Shown: positions 1-10,829 of the stretch, in pieces
Numbering within the stretch: the first letter of the stretch is position 1
Layout: the number at the start of each line of letters is the position of its first letter
NCBI RefSeq assembly: GCF_004798865.1
Contig: NW_025335505.1
Location: forward strand, 20,574,110 to 20,638,109
DNA length: 64,000 nucleotides
From: Varanus komodoensis
Lineage: Eukaryota > Chordata > Lepidosauria > Squamata > Varanidae
Direction of reading: 5' to 3'
Made by a program: the position numbers and the translations under genes
Notes under the pieces: generated by a model
Told to the model about the DNA's origin: nothing
What the model saw: the letters and a program-made list of their open reading frames with translations, nothing else
Databases searched by the model: none

Positions 1-24
1 GACTTGTACTGGTATGCTTTAGAC

Positions 25-162
25 CAGTCTTCTCCAAGTTTGTGCATTCCAGGCACATTTGGGCTGCAACACCCAGAATTCCCAGTCAATGGCCCTGCCA
101 CATGGGAATTCTGGAAATTGTAGTCCAAATGCCTCTGAAGGCCACCATGTTGGAGAAGGTTG
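25..162. mobile_element. hAT-type palindromic MITE with 8-bp target duplication
   Basis: The element is 138 bp and consists almost entirely of two inverted arms. The left end is CAGTCTTCTCCAA and the complement of the right end is CAACCTTCTCCAA. It is flanked on both sides by CTTTAGAC (17-24 and 163-170), an exact 8-bp target site duplication, the hallmark of hAT superfamily insertion. The arms contain the GGAAATTGTAGTCC block that is common in squamate palindromic repeats. It has no coding capacity. Confidence 0.85.
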
Positions 163-170
163 CTTTAGAC

Positions 171-2095
171 ATGTTTTAAGCTTAAAAGCATTCAAGAACT
201 GGGTAGCCACATGCATATGATACAAATTGGACATGTATCTCTAAAACAGAGGGCAAACAGCGCAGACACTTGCATAATAGTCACCTGTATTGATTCATAT
301 GTATAGATGCTCGTTTAGAAATCATTGGTATTTAAACAGAGGTTCATTGTGCTGCCCAGGTGCTAATTGCTGATAGGCAATATGAAGGCCCTTACATTTC
401 TCCCCCCCCCTTTTTTTTTTTTCTTTCTTTACATCATGCTTGGATTGGACAGGCAATCAAATAGAGAATTGGCTTATTATTATGAACTTGTAGGGGGTAG
501 AGGGAAATAACCCTATATATATGAGTTAAGAATTTGGGTTCTATAAGTTTGATCAGGCTTTGTTTTACTGAACTATACACTTTTCTACAAAAGACTAATC
601 ATCATTGTATGAGCTTTTGGTTTTGCTGCAGAGCTGAGATTTGATCTCTACATAGAAAGCTTTTCCTTTCCTGCTTTTCCACTACATAATCACTTGATGG
701 CAATGTGAGTTAGGTGAATATTTCAGTTACACAAGTAAGAAAATACCTTTTCTTTCAGTATCAGAAATAATATTCTATTTTTCTTCCTCTAAAAAAGCTT
801 ATAAAGATGCTCTTAAAAAAACATAAGTGAAATTGGAGGTTCACAACATTGTCTAAGGAACCCATAAGTGACTTTAAGGAATTGCAAGCATGCAATAAAT
901 GCAATTCATTTATCTTTGTGCAGAAAAGATTTCAGGCAGATTTATAAATGAATCATCACTGTACAACAGATAAAAATGAGTGACTCCTGTGGAAAAACTG
1001 CCAGTGTAAGCAAGGTGCAAAGCACACTTCATGTGTTCTTGATGCTTTCTTCTTTTAATTTTCTGGCATGCAGCATTTGGGCAAGTTGGAAAACCTACTT
1101 ACAAACAACATCTGCAAAACCGAGGTTAAGAATTAGTGGCTACAGTGGTAACATTCCAGATCATTCCAGGTCCTTCAGTTCCCTGGGGGTCTCACTATGT
1201 GACAGATACAAAAGAAGAAAGGGGCTATACAGTATATCAAAAACCGTTGTAACTTGCTCAGCTGACTTATATGGGATGTGGCTGTGTTGGAATGGTCAGT
1301 CTGGCTGCCATGCATGTTTTGTGGCATCACCGCTAGCCATAGCAAATTACCAATTCTAAAACCATTGATCTAGGATACATCTGTGTGCCATGACTAAGTT
1401 GGCAGTTTTACATACCAGTCTAATGCTTTAGTTTTCCTAGAACAATCTCTGGGAATAGTCATGATAGATAAACACTTAACTGTTGGATAATCTCATCTTC
1501 AGTCCAACATGAACTGGATTACATTCGAATTACATTACATGTTTGCTGTTAGTTTTAACCAGAGGGATGATTTTGTAGTATAAATCACAATATCAATTCC
1601 TTAATTGTATGAAAGATGTGTGCATATATAAGTGTGATTATAATTAGACCCTTAAAATTCATAAAACATGAACAAAGCTATAAATTATATCTGATGCTGT
1701 GTGGATAGTAAATGTTTTTCCCCCTCCAGAAAAAGTACACACCTTATAAGATTGTTCTAGAAAGTGAGGCATCCTTTTTCTTCATAGTGGAAGTAGAATG
1801 TACGTTGGAAAACATCTCTTTTTGAAATCCTGCAGATGTCCATGTGTTGGGGGTGGAAGCCTCTGGGAATATTTGGGGCAAAATAGCAATGTTCTTTTTC
1901 TTCATAATACAGAAACCTCTCCAAACACCTCTTTTGTACAGAAATAATGCATTGGGCCCCTGAGACCTCAAAGGGTGATTATCTTTTTCAGCTGCAGCAG
2001 AATTGTCATGTAGAATGGGTAGCAAAATACTACATCACTCAACTGATTTCATGAATTTCTATTCCAGATATTTTAACTATAAACAATTTCTTCCT
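171..2095. other. Intergenic, no gene recognised
   Basis: AT-rich sequence with a short C-then-T homopolymer run at about 401-422. The open reading frame at 976-1359 (127 codons, + strand) shows no recognised domain and no splice context, so I treat it as chance. Nothing else is recognised. Confidence 0.6.
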
Positions 2096-2099
2096 ATCA

Positions 2100-2230
2100 T
2101 TACATTGCATTTCTATACCGCCCATAGCCAAAGCTCTCTGGGTAGTTCACAACATTTTAAGTCACCCATCCAGATTTCAACCAGGCCTGATTCTGCTTAG
2201 CTTCCAAGATTAGGCAGGATCAGGCACTTC
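2100..2230 (-). mobile_element. 5S-rRNA-headed SINE
   Basis: On the minus strand, the part at 2,163-2,226 resembles the internal region of 5S rRNA, with CTTGGAAGCTAAGCAGAATC followed by a GGCCTGGTTG block and TGGATGGG (5S: CTCGGAAGCTAAGCAGGGTC ... GGCCTGGTTAGTACTTGGATGGG). It is followed by a LINE-like tail (AACTACCCAGAGAGCTTTGG, GGGCGGTATAGAAAT) known from squamate retroposons. It is a diverged retroposon, not a 5S gene, because the 5S start and terminator are missing. Confidence 0.75.
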
Positions 2231-2234
2231 AAGC

Positions 2235-3240
2235 TACACAGAAGGAACTTTTTAAATTTTAACTTTTTTCTTACATCTTTAATCACTGTAACTCGTGGAC
2301 AAATTTGGTTCAGTACAATCAAAATCAACAAATGGCTGATTTTAATCATCATCATTATCATGATCTGACTTCTAACCATCTAACTCCATTTGGGCCAAAG
2401 GTTTATAGGAATATTGCAGCTTTTACTAAGCATTCTGTTAATTGCAACAGAAACACTGAGGTGGAACTCCAAACGCTGCTTTGCTCTGTTCAGTTAAATC
2501 TCAGAGGCAAGGCCAATAGGTAGCATGTCAGTCCAGGTCTGTAAATCCTGCAGGACTCTGAGGTAGAAAGAGTTAGGGAGGGTCAAGTGAGTGCTTTGGG
2601 TATTTGGGGTGACAGTGGATTCCACCAAGGTATTGGTGCCTACAGAAGTGGTACCTCTTGTCATTCTTTCCCATCTCAGAGTGTTTATTATCACAGTCTG
2701 TCAGTAGCACCTTCAATAAATCAGTGTGGATGTTTGAAGGAAAAACACTTTCCATTATTACTAAAGAAATGGTGAACACGTTTCCCTTCCACCTCCACTC
2801 CATAATCTCTGAACCACATATCACACTATTGCATGAATAGTTTGCTATGAATACGAAAGAATGAAATCACACTTGTTTAATCCTCTGAAATAGCCCTAAG
2901 AGTAGGCACAGATCAGGGTTTTTTATTGGACTCCTTTCTAAACATGCAAAAATGTGCACACTTGTTCCCAGAGAACATATCATATATTACCTGCCCCTAT
3001 ACATTCCACTGCTGAAAACCATTCTGAAATTAAATTGACCTTTTTCTTAATATGTTTTGCAAGTACACCCCCTACTGGGATCTGTGTCATTGTTCCATTT
3101 TGTTCAGTGCCCTGTATCTGCCCAACATGATATTGCTGTGCGATGAGAGTCAGGGTTGGAGTAGCAGAGATGCAATAACTCAAAGATTATGAGCCACTCC
3201 AGATGGCGGGAGGTGGCAGCCGCACAGTGGCATTATGATG
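2235..3240. other. Intergenic, nothing recognised
   Basis: Unique-looking AT-rich sequence. Several short overlapping reading frames on both strands (60-83 codons) have no recognisable domains. Confidence 0.5.
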
Positions 3241-3589
3241 CCTCCTCAGAAGAACCTAGAAGAATCTGTTCCAACAACAGATGCCAAAGCAGAAATTGAA
3301 AACTTTTCTACTAGCATCCAAGAGGAAATTGATAACCCACCAAAATGAGACATGCTGATAATAATAAGTGACTGGAATGCAAAAATAGGAAACCAAATAA
3401 AAACAAACATTTTGGGAAAATTTGGCCTAGGGAACTGAACTGAAGAAGGCGATTGACTGATAGAATTTGTGAAGCCAACAATCTGTTTATTGAAATACAT
3501 GCTTCAGACAACTAGTCAGAAAACTGGACACATAAACATAATCTAATGGCTAATGTAGGAAGCAAATAGACTACCTATATGGAAGCAAA

Positions 3590-3845
3590 AGATGGAGCAT
3601 ATTCCTGCTGCCAAACAAGTTCAGGAGCAAGATTGTGGTAGTCATTATGCTTTTCGGTGCCAGGTCAAGACATTTTTATTTAGCCAATATTTTAACACAT
3701 AGTAATTTAATTTATTTTAAATGATGCTCAGTGTGGAATAGTTAATTTATCTTATTTTATTGTAGTCTGAAATAAAGTTGTAAGTCATCCAGAGATGACA
3801 GTAATGGATGGCATACATGTTTTATAAATAAATAAAATAGGGACC
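3590..3845 (+). mobile_element. L2-like LINE 3' tail inserted in the RTE LINE
   Basis: The stretch has GGTGCCAGGTCAAGACATTT, then AT-rich DNA, then GTTGTAAGTCATCCAGAGATG and a TAAATAAATAAAA end, the 3' UTR pattern of a common squamate LINE family. It separates the endonuclease and linker parts of the surrounding RTE copy, so it is the younger insertion. The exact family is uncertain. Confidence 0.6.
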
Positions 3846-4717
3846 ATGAGCTATTAATGTCAAAAATCAGAATAAGCTGAAAAAATGACTAACAGAAGCA
3901 TAGTTCCAAAATACAATTTAACTATCATTCCTAAGGAATTTGAAGGCCATACAAATAATAGATTTGCATTACTGAACTCAACTGACCATGAACCAGAAGA
4001 ACTGTGGCCTGAAGCCAGAGACAGTTTTAGTGAAGAATGCCAAGAGATAATTCCTGTATCAAAAAGAAAGACTAAGCCTAGATAGATGGAGGAAACTCTC
4101 ATGATTACTAAGGACAGGTGAGAAGCAAAAGCAAATGGCGAAAGAAATAGGGTCAATATTCCAAATTCAACTATTCCTTAGAGTCAAAAAGAACTATTCC
4201 AATGACTAGTGCAAAGAAATACAACTATAAAAGGGGAAAATATTCCAGAATACCCTTCCAGAATATTCAAGAAAGCAAAGGGGAATTCAAACCTAGATTA
4301 GGAATGCTGAAAGACAAACAGGGAACATACTATCTGACCAGGATAAAATAAGGAGAAAGTAGAAGCAATATATGGACTATAAAGAAGAGAATTTTTAAAA
4401 TGACAGACACTTTCAAAAAGGAATCCTATGAGGAAGAGCCAGAATATTAGAAAGTTGAAAGTTGATTTGAAAGCACTTGAAAGAAATAAAGCACCCAGAG
4501 TAGATAGGGTACAAATAGAACTACTCCAAGCTCCAGAGACCAGATCAGTCCAAATCCTAACAAGAATATGCCAACAAATTTGGAATATAAAACAATGGCT
4601 CATGGACCAGAAATGTTCAGTAATTAATCAATTAATTATGCTCTACCATTTTGTTCTTCCAAAAAAGGAAAAATTCTTCTCCTCTCAATTCATATCCTCA
4701 CAAGAACAGCTCTGTTG

Positions 4718-4830
4718 GATAGGTTGAGCTGAGAGTCTTTGACTGGTCCAAAGCCACAGAGTTAGCTCCCAGCTGGTTTGATTCCCAGTCCTACACTCCT
4801 AACCACTACAACACACTGCCTCTCAGCCAA
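4718..4830 (-). mobile_element. tRNA-headed SINE fragment (type 1) inside the RTE LINE
   Basis: On the minus strand it carries the head ending in a tRNA-like block and the core CAAAGACTCTCAGCTCAACC. It shares GCTGAGAGTC, GACTGG-CCAAAG and AACCACTAC with the fuller copies at 19.4 and 40.5 kb. It interrupts the RTE copy just after the ICQQIW block. Confidence 0.6.
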
Positions 4831-6059
4831 CATACATTCCAAAGGAGATGTAAACAAGTGCAGCAACCATCAGACTATTGCCCTAAATTCCTATGAAAGC
4901 AAAGTGATGCTCAAGGTGTTCCAACAAAGAATTTTACCCAATATGGAGAATCTGACATTCAAGTTGAATTCCAAAAATGAAGAGGTATTTGAGATCATAT
5001 CACAAATATAGACTGGCTACTGGAGTGCACCAAAAAATTGCAGAAGAATATCAATCTGTGCTTTGTAGACTAGAGCAAAGTCTCTAACTTTGTGGATCAG
5101 GAGAAGCTATAGATGATTTTGAAAGAAATGGGCGTGGCTCAGCACTTGATCATTCTGATATTTAATCTGTATCGTGGAAAAGAAGCTACTATGTGGGCAA
5201 AATATGGAAAAGCAGAATGGTTTCCTATAGGCAAAACATCAGACAAAGGTGCATTTTATCTCCTTCTCTGTTTATTCTGTATACAGAACCTTTCATAAGG
5301 AAAGTTGGATTAGGATCAGAGGAAGGAGGAGTGAACACTGGTGGAAAATCAATCAATACTTTAAGATATCCAGATGATAATATGTTGAGGGCAGAAAGCA
5401 GTGATGAATTCAAATGACTCCTGATGGAAGTGAAAAAAGAAAGTGCAAAAGCAGGATTGCAGCTTCAACGAAGAAAACAAAAATCATGACTACAGAAGAA
5501 TTACATAGTTTTCATATCAATGGTGAAGAAATTAAAATTGTGAAAGATGCTGAAAGATCAATCATCAATTCAAAGGGAGACTGCAACCAAGAAATTATAA
5601 GAAAACTAAGACTTGGAAGGGCAGCAATAAAGGAACTAGAAGGGTCAATGTGAAGACATTTCACTGGAGGCCCAGGCCAAGGTTATCCAGAGTGTGATAT
5701 TATCCGTCACTATGTATGCATGTGAAAACTAGGCTGCCAAGAAAGCTTACAAGAAGAAAATAGATCCAGTTAGGACATGTTGTTGGAGAAGAGCTTTGTG
5801 AATACCCTGGGTCAACAGAAAGATGAACAAGTGGGTCCTAGATCAAATTAAGCCTGAACTAGAGCAGACAATAATGGTAGAGAAAGGTAAAGGCAGAAGA
5901 AGAGGAAGACCAAATATGAAATGACTCCGTTCCATAAAGGAAGCCACAGCCTTGATTTTACAAGATCTGAGCAGAGGTTGTAAACATGACATCTTGGAGG
6001 GCATTCATTCACAGCTTTACCATGATAGAACTTATCGACAACAAATCCTCCCCCGTCTG

Positions 6060-8090
6060 ACAGAATGCTCCTGATTATTTCTTTCCTTTATTTAATGCTT
6101 TGTGGTTGAAAAATAATTCTTTTCAACCATCTCCCACATTTTCATTGGGTTGGACCAAGACTAAGTTAGCTGCACCTAGTTCCTATTGAAATCAAAGGAG
6201 ATTAAGTTAAATCTGGTGTTAAGAGTTCACATAGATTAGCAGGACCTAAGCTTAACTTTCCTTGGGTGTTTCCAGATGAGGTGTTTATTGGACATCACAC
6301 AGCCTTGTTGGCAGATTTTTAGGATGCGTGGGGGACAGGCTGAGTCCAGCCAACATTGCCTCCAATTTGCTGGTCTCCCAGTGCCTCTTCTATCCTTTTC
6401 CTTACCAGAAAAAATAGTTAAGGGGGAAAAAGACAGAACAGCTGCTCAATACCTTTTGATTTTTAGAGCTCAAGCCCTCCATCTGAAATTGCCTACTGCC
6501 TGCATTATCCAGTGCTAAATAAATGGCTGAGAAAACTGTTGTGGGGAACTCCTTACTCTCTTCCACCATGCAGTCTTGTTGGAAGTGTTTCACTTAGCAA
6601 GTTAACGAGTCCTTTACTCAAGAAGAAAGTGTTGGATTCCTAGATGTGGAAAATTAAAATCCACAAAAATTGCATATGAAGTCCAGTGACATATCCTTAG
6701 AGCAGATGCTCATGCACATGAATGATATGGTTAGAATATGCCTTTGTTTTTTCCACTCTTGCAATGCTCACTGAGCTTGGTGCAACGCACTGCGCAGACC
6801 CAAATGCCCGCAAGTCGTTTCTAATTGCTGGCCACTTCCCTTCCTTGCAAATGCAGCATTGCTTTGGCGACCTTCCATTTTGGGGATGGCGGTGAGGAAG
6901 GGGGTCTGCCTTCACTCACAAGAACCTGTTTTCATTGACATTGCACTTTGCACTCTGATAAAGACCCCTTTGACACCAAACTCAGAGAATTAATGTGAAG
7001 TAGCAGCTACAATGATAATGTCCACATATCCAAAATTATTTTACAAACCCTAGAATGCCAGTGCCCACCCTCCCCCTGCCCCAACTGCAAAGAGGAACAG
7101 AAAGAATTCCTTGGGGTCTTCCTAACTACAAGACAAGTAGAGAAAATATAAAAAGCTCCCTCTGGGTTATACAAGGCAATCCTATGAACATTCACCTTGC
7201 ATTATTTACTGTAATGTAATAACAATACCTGGGCATAAGTCTGTTATGCTCAATGGACTTATTTTTGTGATGTGTAGTATTATTATTACTTTATCATGCT
7301 ATCAGTTGTCTCAACAACATTCTCCCCCTTTGGCTTTTTCTTCCTTTTTTGTAAGAGAAAAAAAAAAAAACAGGATGTTAAAACCTACCACACATGCTAG
7401 CACAATTATGTTGGTCAAATGTTCACATTATGGTGACAGCCTAGAACTGCAGCCATATTTCATTTCCACTTCATGATAAAGGTAACATGTAGACTTCTTG
7501 TAAAGCAATGCTGATGACCAGAGCACCAGAATTCCTCAGGCATTGCAAGAATCATGTAACTCCCCTGGTCATATTTAGAAACCCCATGGATATTTTGGCA
7601 GGAACAACACTAAACTTGTAGGGTCTCTTAAAAGGGATGCTTAACTGGGCCTTGCAACCTACAAATATCTTATAAACAGTGGTGTAGTACTAAGTTTCAA
7701 ATTGCAGGCACTTATCATGACATTCTTCATAGATACATCCACAAGGGGAGTCCCAAACTTCAGGCAGCTGTGTTGATCCATATCAACACATTGATTCTAC
7801 CAGTTTTCATTATTTTGTCTTTGGTAAAGCTAATGAGCTTCCATATTCCATTCAAGACAAAGTCTCCCAAAATACTTTCTCTTAAAACAGGGGAAATTGT
7901 TTCAGGAAAACCATTTGCTACTGGGAAAATTAATTCCCCCTAGCTACACCTCTGCTTATAAGATTTCTGAAGACAGTTGGATTTTGTGCCATGTACATTA
8001 CAGAAGGACTCTATCTGGAACTATGCATTTGTCTCAGCTTCTTGATGAAACGCTTGTTTAACCAGTTCTGGCAAGCTTTATATATGACTG
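6060..8090. other. Intergenic, mostly unique; one short degenerate repeat
   Basis: No gene seen. At about 6,150-6,235 a short self-complementary repeat (CTAGTTCCTATTGAAATCAA followed by GGAGATTAAGTTAAATCTGG) resembles the short palindromic repeats spread through squamate genomes. Confidence 0.45.
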
Positions 8091-8149
8091 TTTTTGAATG
8101 GTGGAGGAGGAATAAGTAAACACATTGTCTTTTCAAGCAAGAACAGAAG

Positions 8150-8640
8150 GGAAGGGTATGGGATTCACAAGTGGTGCAGCAATTCGCTGCACACAGTTCA
8201 TTATTTAATGTTTAATATTACAAAGGTGCACACTCTGATCTCCTTCCCCAAAGAGACGGCTGCTCTAGACCTTAACGTCACTGGCTTCTTTATTTTGCTT
8301 TCACCAGAGACTTTCTCCAGTCTTCCTTTTATGGCTTTATGTAAACTCTGGGGTCTTGCTGGATGAAAGTGCTCTCTGTTTCTCGGCCGAGTTGTGGCTT
8401 TTGGATTTTACAGCCCCCCAAAATGACTTCATGATGATCCAGCACACACATCACAGCTCAGAAACCACACGGGAGTTGCGCTGGTAAAGGAAACTGAGAG
8501 TTGCTGAAGTAGCCAGACTGAAATTTATAACAGTGACCCGGGCCCTGTCAGGCCTTTATGACAGTGTATAAAGCGAATTGCTGCTTAGTCACCAATTTGG
8601 TTGGCAAGATCGGTTGGATTAGGAAATACATAAAAGGTCA
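8150..8640. other. Candidate conserved non-coding region
   Basis: Repeat-free, compositionally balanced sequence with AT-rich homeodomain-like cores (TTATTTAATGTTTAATATT near 8,200), a CRE-like AACGTCAC near 8,274 and GACAGTGTATAAAGCG near 8,561. It carries no open frame of note. This is only a texture-based suspicion of an enhancer; conservation must be tested by alignment. Confidence 0.22.
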
Positions 8641-10580
8641 GACAGTAGGAGTTTGTCTAGACATCCTATTTTGGATTCTACACGGTACTACATGTTTCTG
8701 TGGCAACCTCTGAAAAACACTCATATTTCAGTAATATTTTTAAAAGATTATACATAGGTGTGTGTTTTCAGTAATAAACTACATCTTTTTCAAAAAAAGT
8801 GGGGGAATTAGCTTTTTTATTTACTCTGCTCAGCTTGTCACTGGCAGGCAACTCCAGAAGGGAACCTAACTCACAGTGGTTCTCTCTCTTTCCCCAGGTT
8901 TTTGGCGATTCAGTAATGGAAGGCGAGGTGATTCCCTCAGGGAAGACTTTGTAACTTGGAGGAACGTGTGGAAATATCAGCAATGAAAAAAAAAGGAGTA
9001 GGAGCTGCATGTTTTCTTTTGGCCAATAGATTGAATTAATTTACAGTTCTTCTGCACACAGCTTACATAGGCTGGATAGTGACCTTTTCAAATGGGAGAG
9101 GTAAAAACAAACAAGCACACCACCACGTTTTCCTCTTGTAAATAGCAAATCAAGTTTGCTCAATTAAAAATGAGAGGAAATGGGCATGACCTTACATTTT
9201 AGAAGGGACAACACTGTTGCAATTTCAAATTGATTTTGTTTAGATGCAGGAAGGAGGGGGAGGAAGAGAAAGAGGAAAACGAATCAAGAGAATGAAATGT
9301 CACAAATAAAGAAGGAAAAGCAACCCACCAAGAAAAATGGAGTTGATGGACTGCTTTTTACCTAATATGACATTTTCACTATTGTTGTTGTTATTACATC
9401 TTTCCCTTCTGCTCCCTTCCTTAAGTGAAAAATGGAAATATTTCCAAATACAAGCCCTTGTGGTCCCCCACCTTTTACATTCAACTGAAAAAAAGTAATT
9501 TATGAATTCCAAGAGTTTAACTGACATTAATTAGAATCGCAGCAGTTTTCCAAGTTGAATCACATATGTGCCAATTTACATGAAATAGAATGTAGCAATG
9601 AAATGACTGTTTTCAAAACCCACATCAGATTTACATTGTCTCCCTGAGTCAAAATTAATAAAAAAATGAACATTCTAGACAGATTTCTCAACCATGCTGG
9701 GTTAAAGTTCCAAGCATATGTCATTATTTCATGATGCCTGTCCTACAGTACCTAGAAAACAGACTCTGACATAAAATCAGGAAGACTTAGTATGCATTTT
9801 TTTCACCATTGTTCATAATTGTAAATCTTTTGGATAAGTAAATAATCAAGCCCAAAGGATTCCACATTGCCATCTGTTGACAGAAGCCACCTAAGGTCAT
9901 GTGATGTCTCATCTTAGTATAATCTGTTCTAGAATAATATAATATAATGGCACTCTTCATCACAGAGCTCAAGTGGTACTTTGCAAAACTGGGTCACATT
10001 ATCTCATTTTATAGATGAGTAACAGATGGGGCCAATTAAGTTGATTTTTTCTAAAGCGCCAAATACCTGCAGCTCTTTTTGTCTTTTATGAAATCCACAA
10101 GCACTCAGCTTCCCTTCCCTTCGCTTGCCTCCTTGCCTGTTTTAGATTGGAAGCTCCCTGTGAATGGAGATTTTTCTGTCTTGCATCTAGTCCTCAGATG
10201 TACAAAATCTGGCACATTTTTTGCACAGGAACGTACAAAATTCATTTAGCTTCTTTTTTTATTTGAATGTGTCCTTTTCATGCCTCTGAATGTGAACAAA
10301 ACAGCAGGCTTTTTTCCCCTGAAAAAAAAAACACACATATCTAGCCTCTACAGATTCATGCTTTAGCTTGCAAGCACACTTTCAAAAAGTGTGTACTGAA
10401 ACATTCACTTTTCCAATTTTACTGAATGAAATTGAAAATGGGAGCAAATCCACCAAAGCTTGAAGATAGAGCTCAGAGAATTTCAATGATCATCAATATT
10501 ACTGATCCTCCATTCCTAATTCTCAGATAATGCCATATGCCTTCCTTCAACAGGCACATTGCCTTGATGATACTAAGATG
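8641..10580. other. Intergenic, nothing recognised
   Basis: AT-rich, no coherent coding signal on either strand and no clear repeat family. Confidence 0.5.
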
Positions 10581-10582
10581 CC

Positions 10583-10826
10583 CTGGCTTAGCAGTAGAGC
10601 ACATATTTAGGGTCAATCGCTTATGTCTCCAGGTAGAGCTAAAAAATTCCTGCCTGAAACCTTGGAAAGCCAGTATATTTCAGTATTTCAGAAATTGACA
10701 AGGTGAAGCAATAGGAATGTCCTGCTTTAGTCCTGCATGAGCTGCTCATTAGCCACTATTGAAACAGAATGCTGAATGAGATGGACCTTGCTCTAATCCA
10801 GCACAGTTCTTCTTACATTCTTATGT
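10583..10826 (+). mobile_element. tRNA-headed SINE (type 2)
   Basis: Begins with a tRNA-like CTGGCTTAGCAGTAGAGCAC, continues with GTCTCCAGGTAGAGCT and TTCCTGCCTGAAACCTTGG, then GAGATGGACCTTGCTCTAAT and ends CTTACATTCTTATG. This is the order of the widespread squamate SINE whose tail reads GATGGACCA...GTCTGATTCAGTATAAGG. It is strongly diverged. Confidence 0.7.
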
Positions 10827-10829
10827 ACT

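Larger units (their letters stand above)
3245..6045 (+). mobile_element. Old RTE-clade (BovB-related) LINE, 5'-truncated, with nested insertions
   Basis: Conceptual fragments in order match the RTE protein. The endonuclease piece ISDWNAKIGN and GKFGLGN is at about 3,360-3,440. A linker with EPEELWPEARDSF is at about 3,990-4,025. The pre-RT block LTRICQQIWNIKQWLMD is at about 4,555-4,607. A palm piece with INTLRYPDDNMLRAESSDEF is at 5,350-5,414, and a C-terminal GRRRGRPNMK block is at about 5,893-5,922. The catalytic YADD has become YPDD (about 5,367-5,378). The reading frame is broken by many stops and shifts, so the copy is long dead. The 5' end is missing from inside the endonuclease. A LINE-tail fragment (about 3,590-3,845) and a SINE piece (about 4,718-4,830) are inserted in it. 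It is more diverged than the minus-strand BovB copy at 50.9-52.8 kb. Confidence 0.85.

Noticed and set aside
2100-2230. Possible 5S rRNA gene
   Set aside because: Only the internal 5S region is present, diverged, and attached to a retroposon tail.
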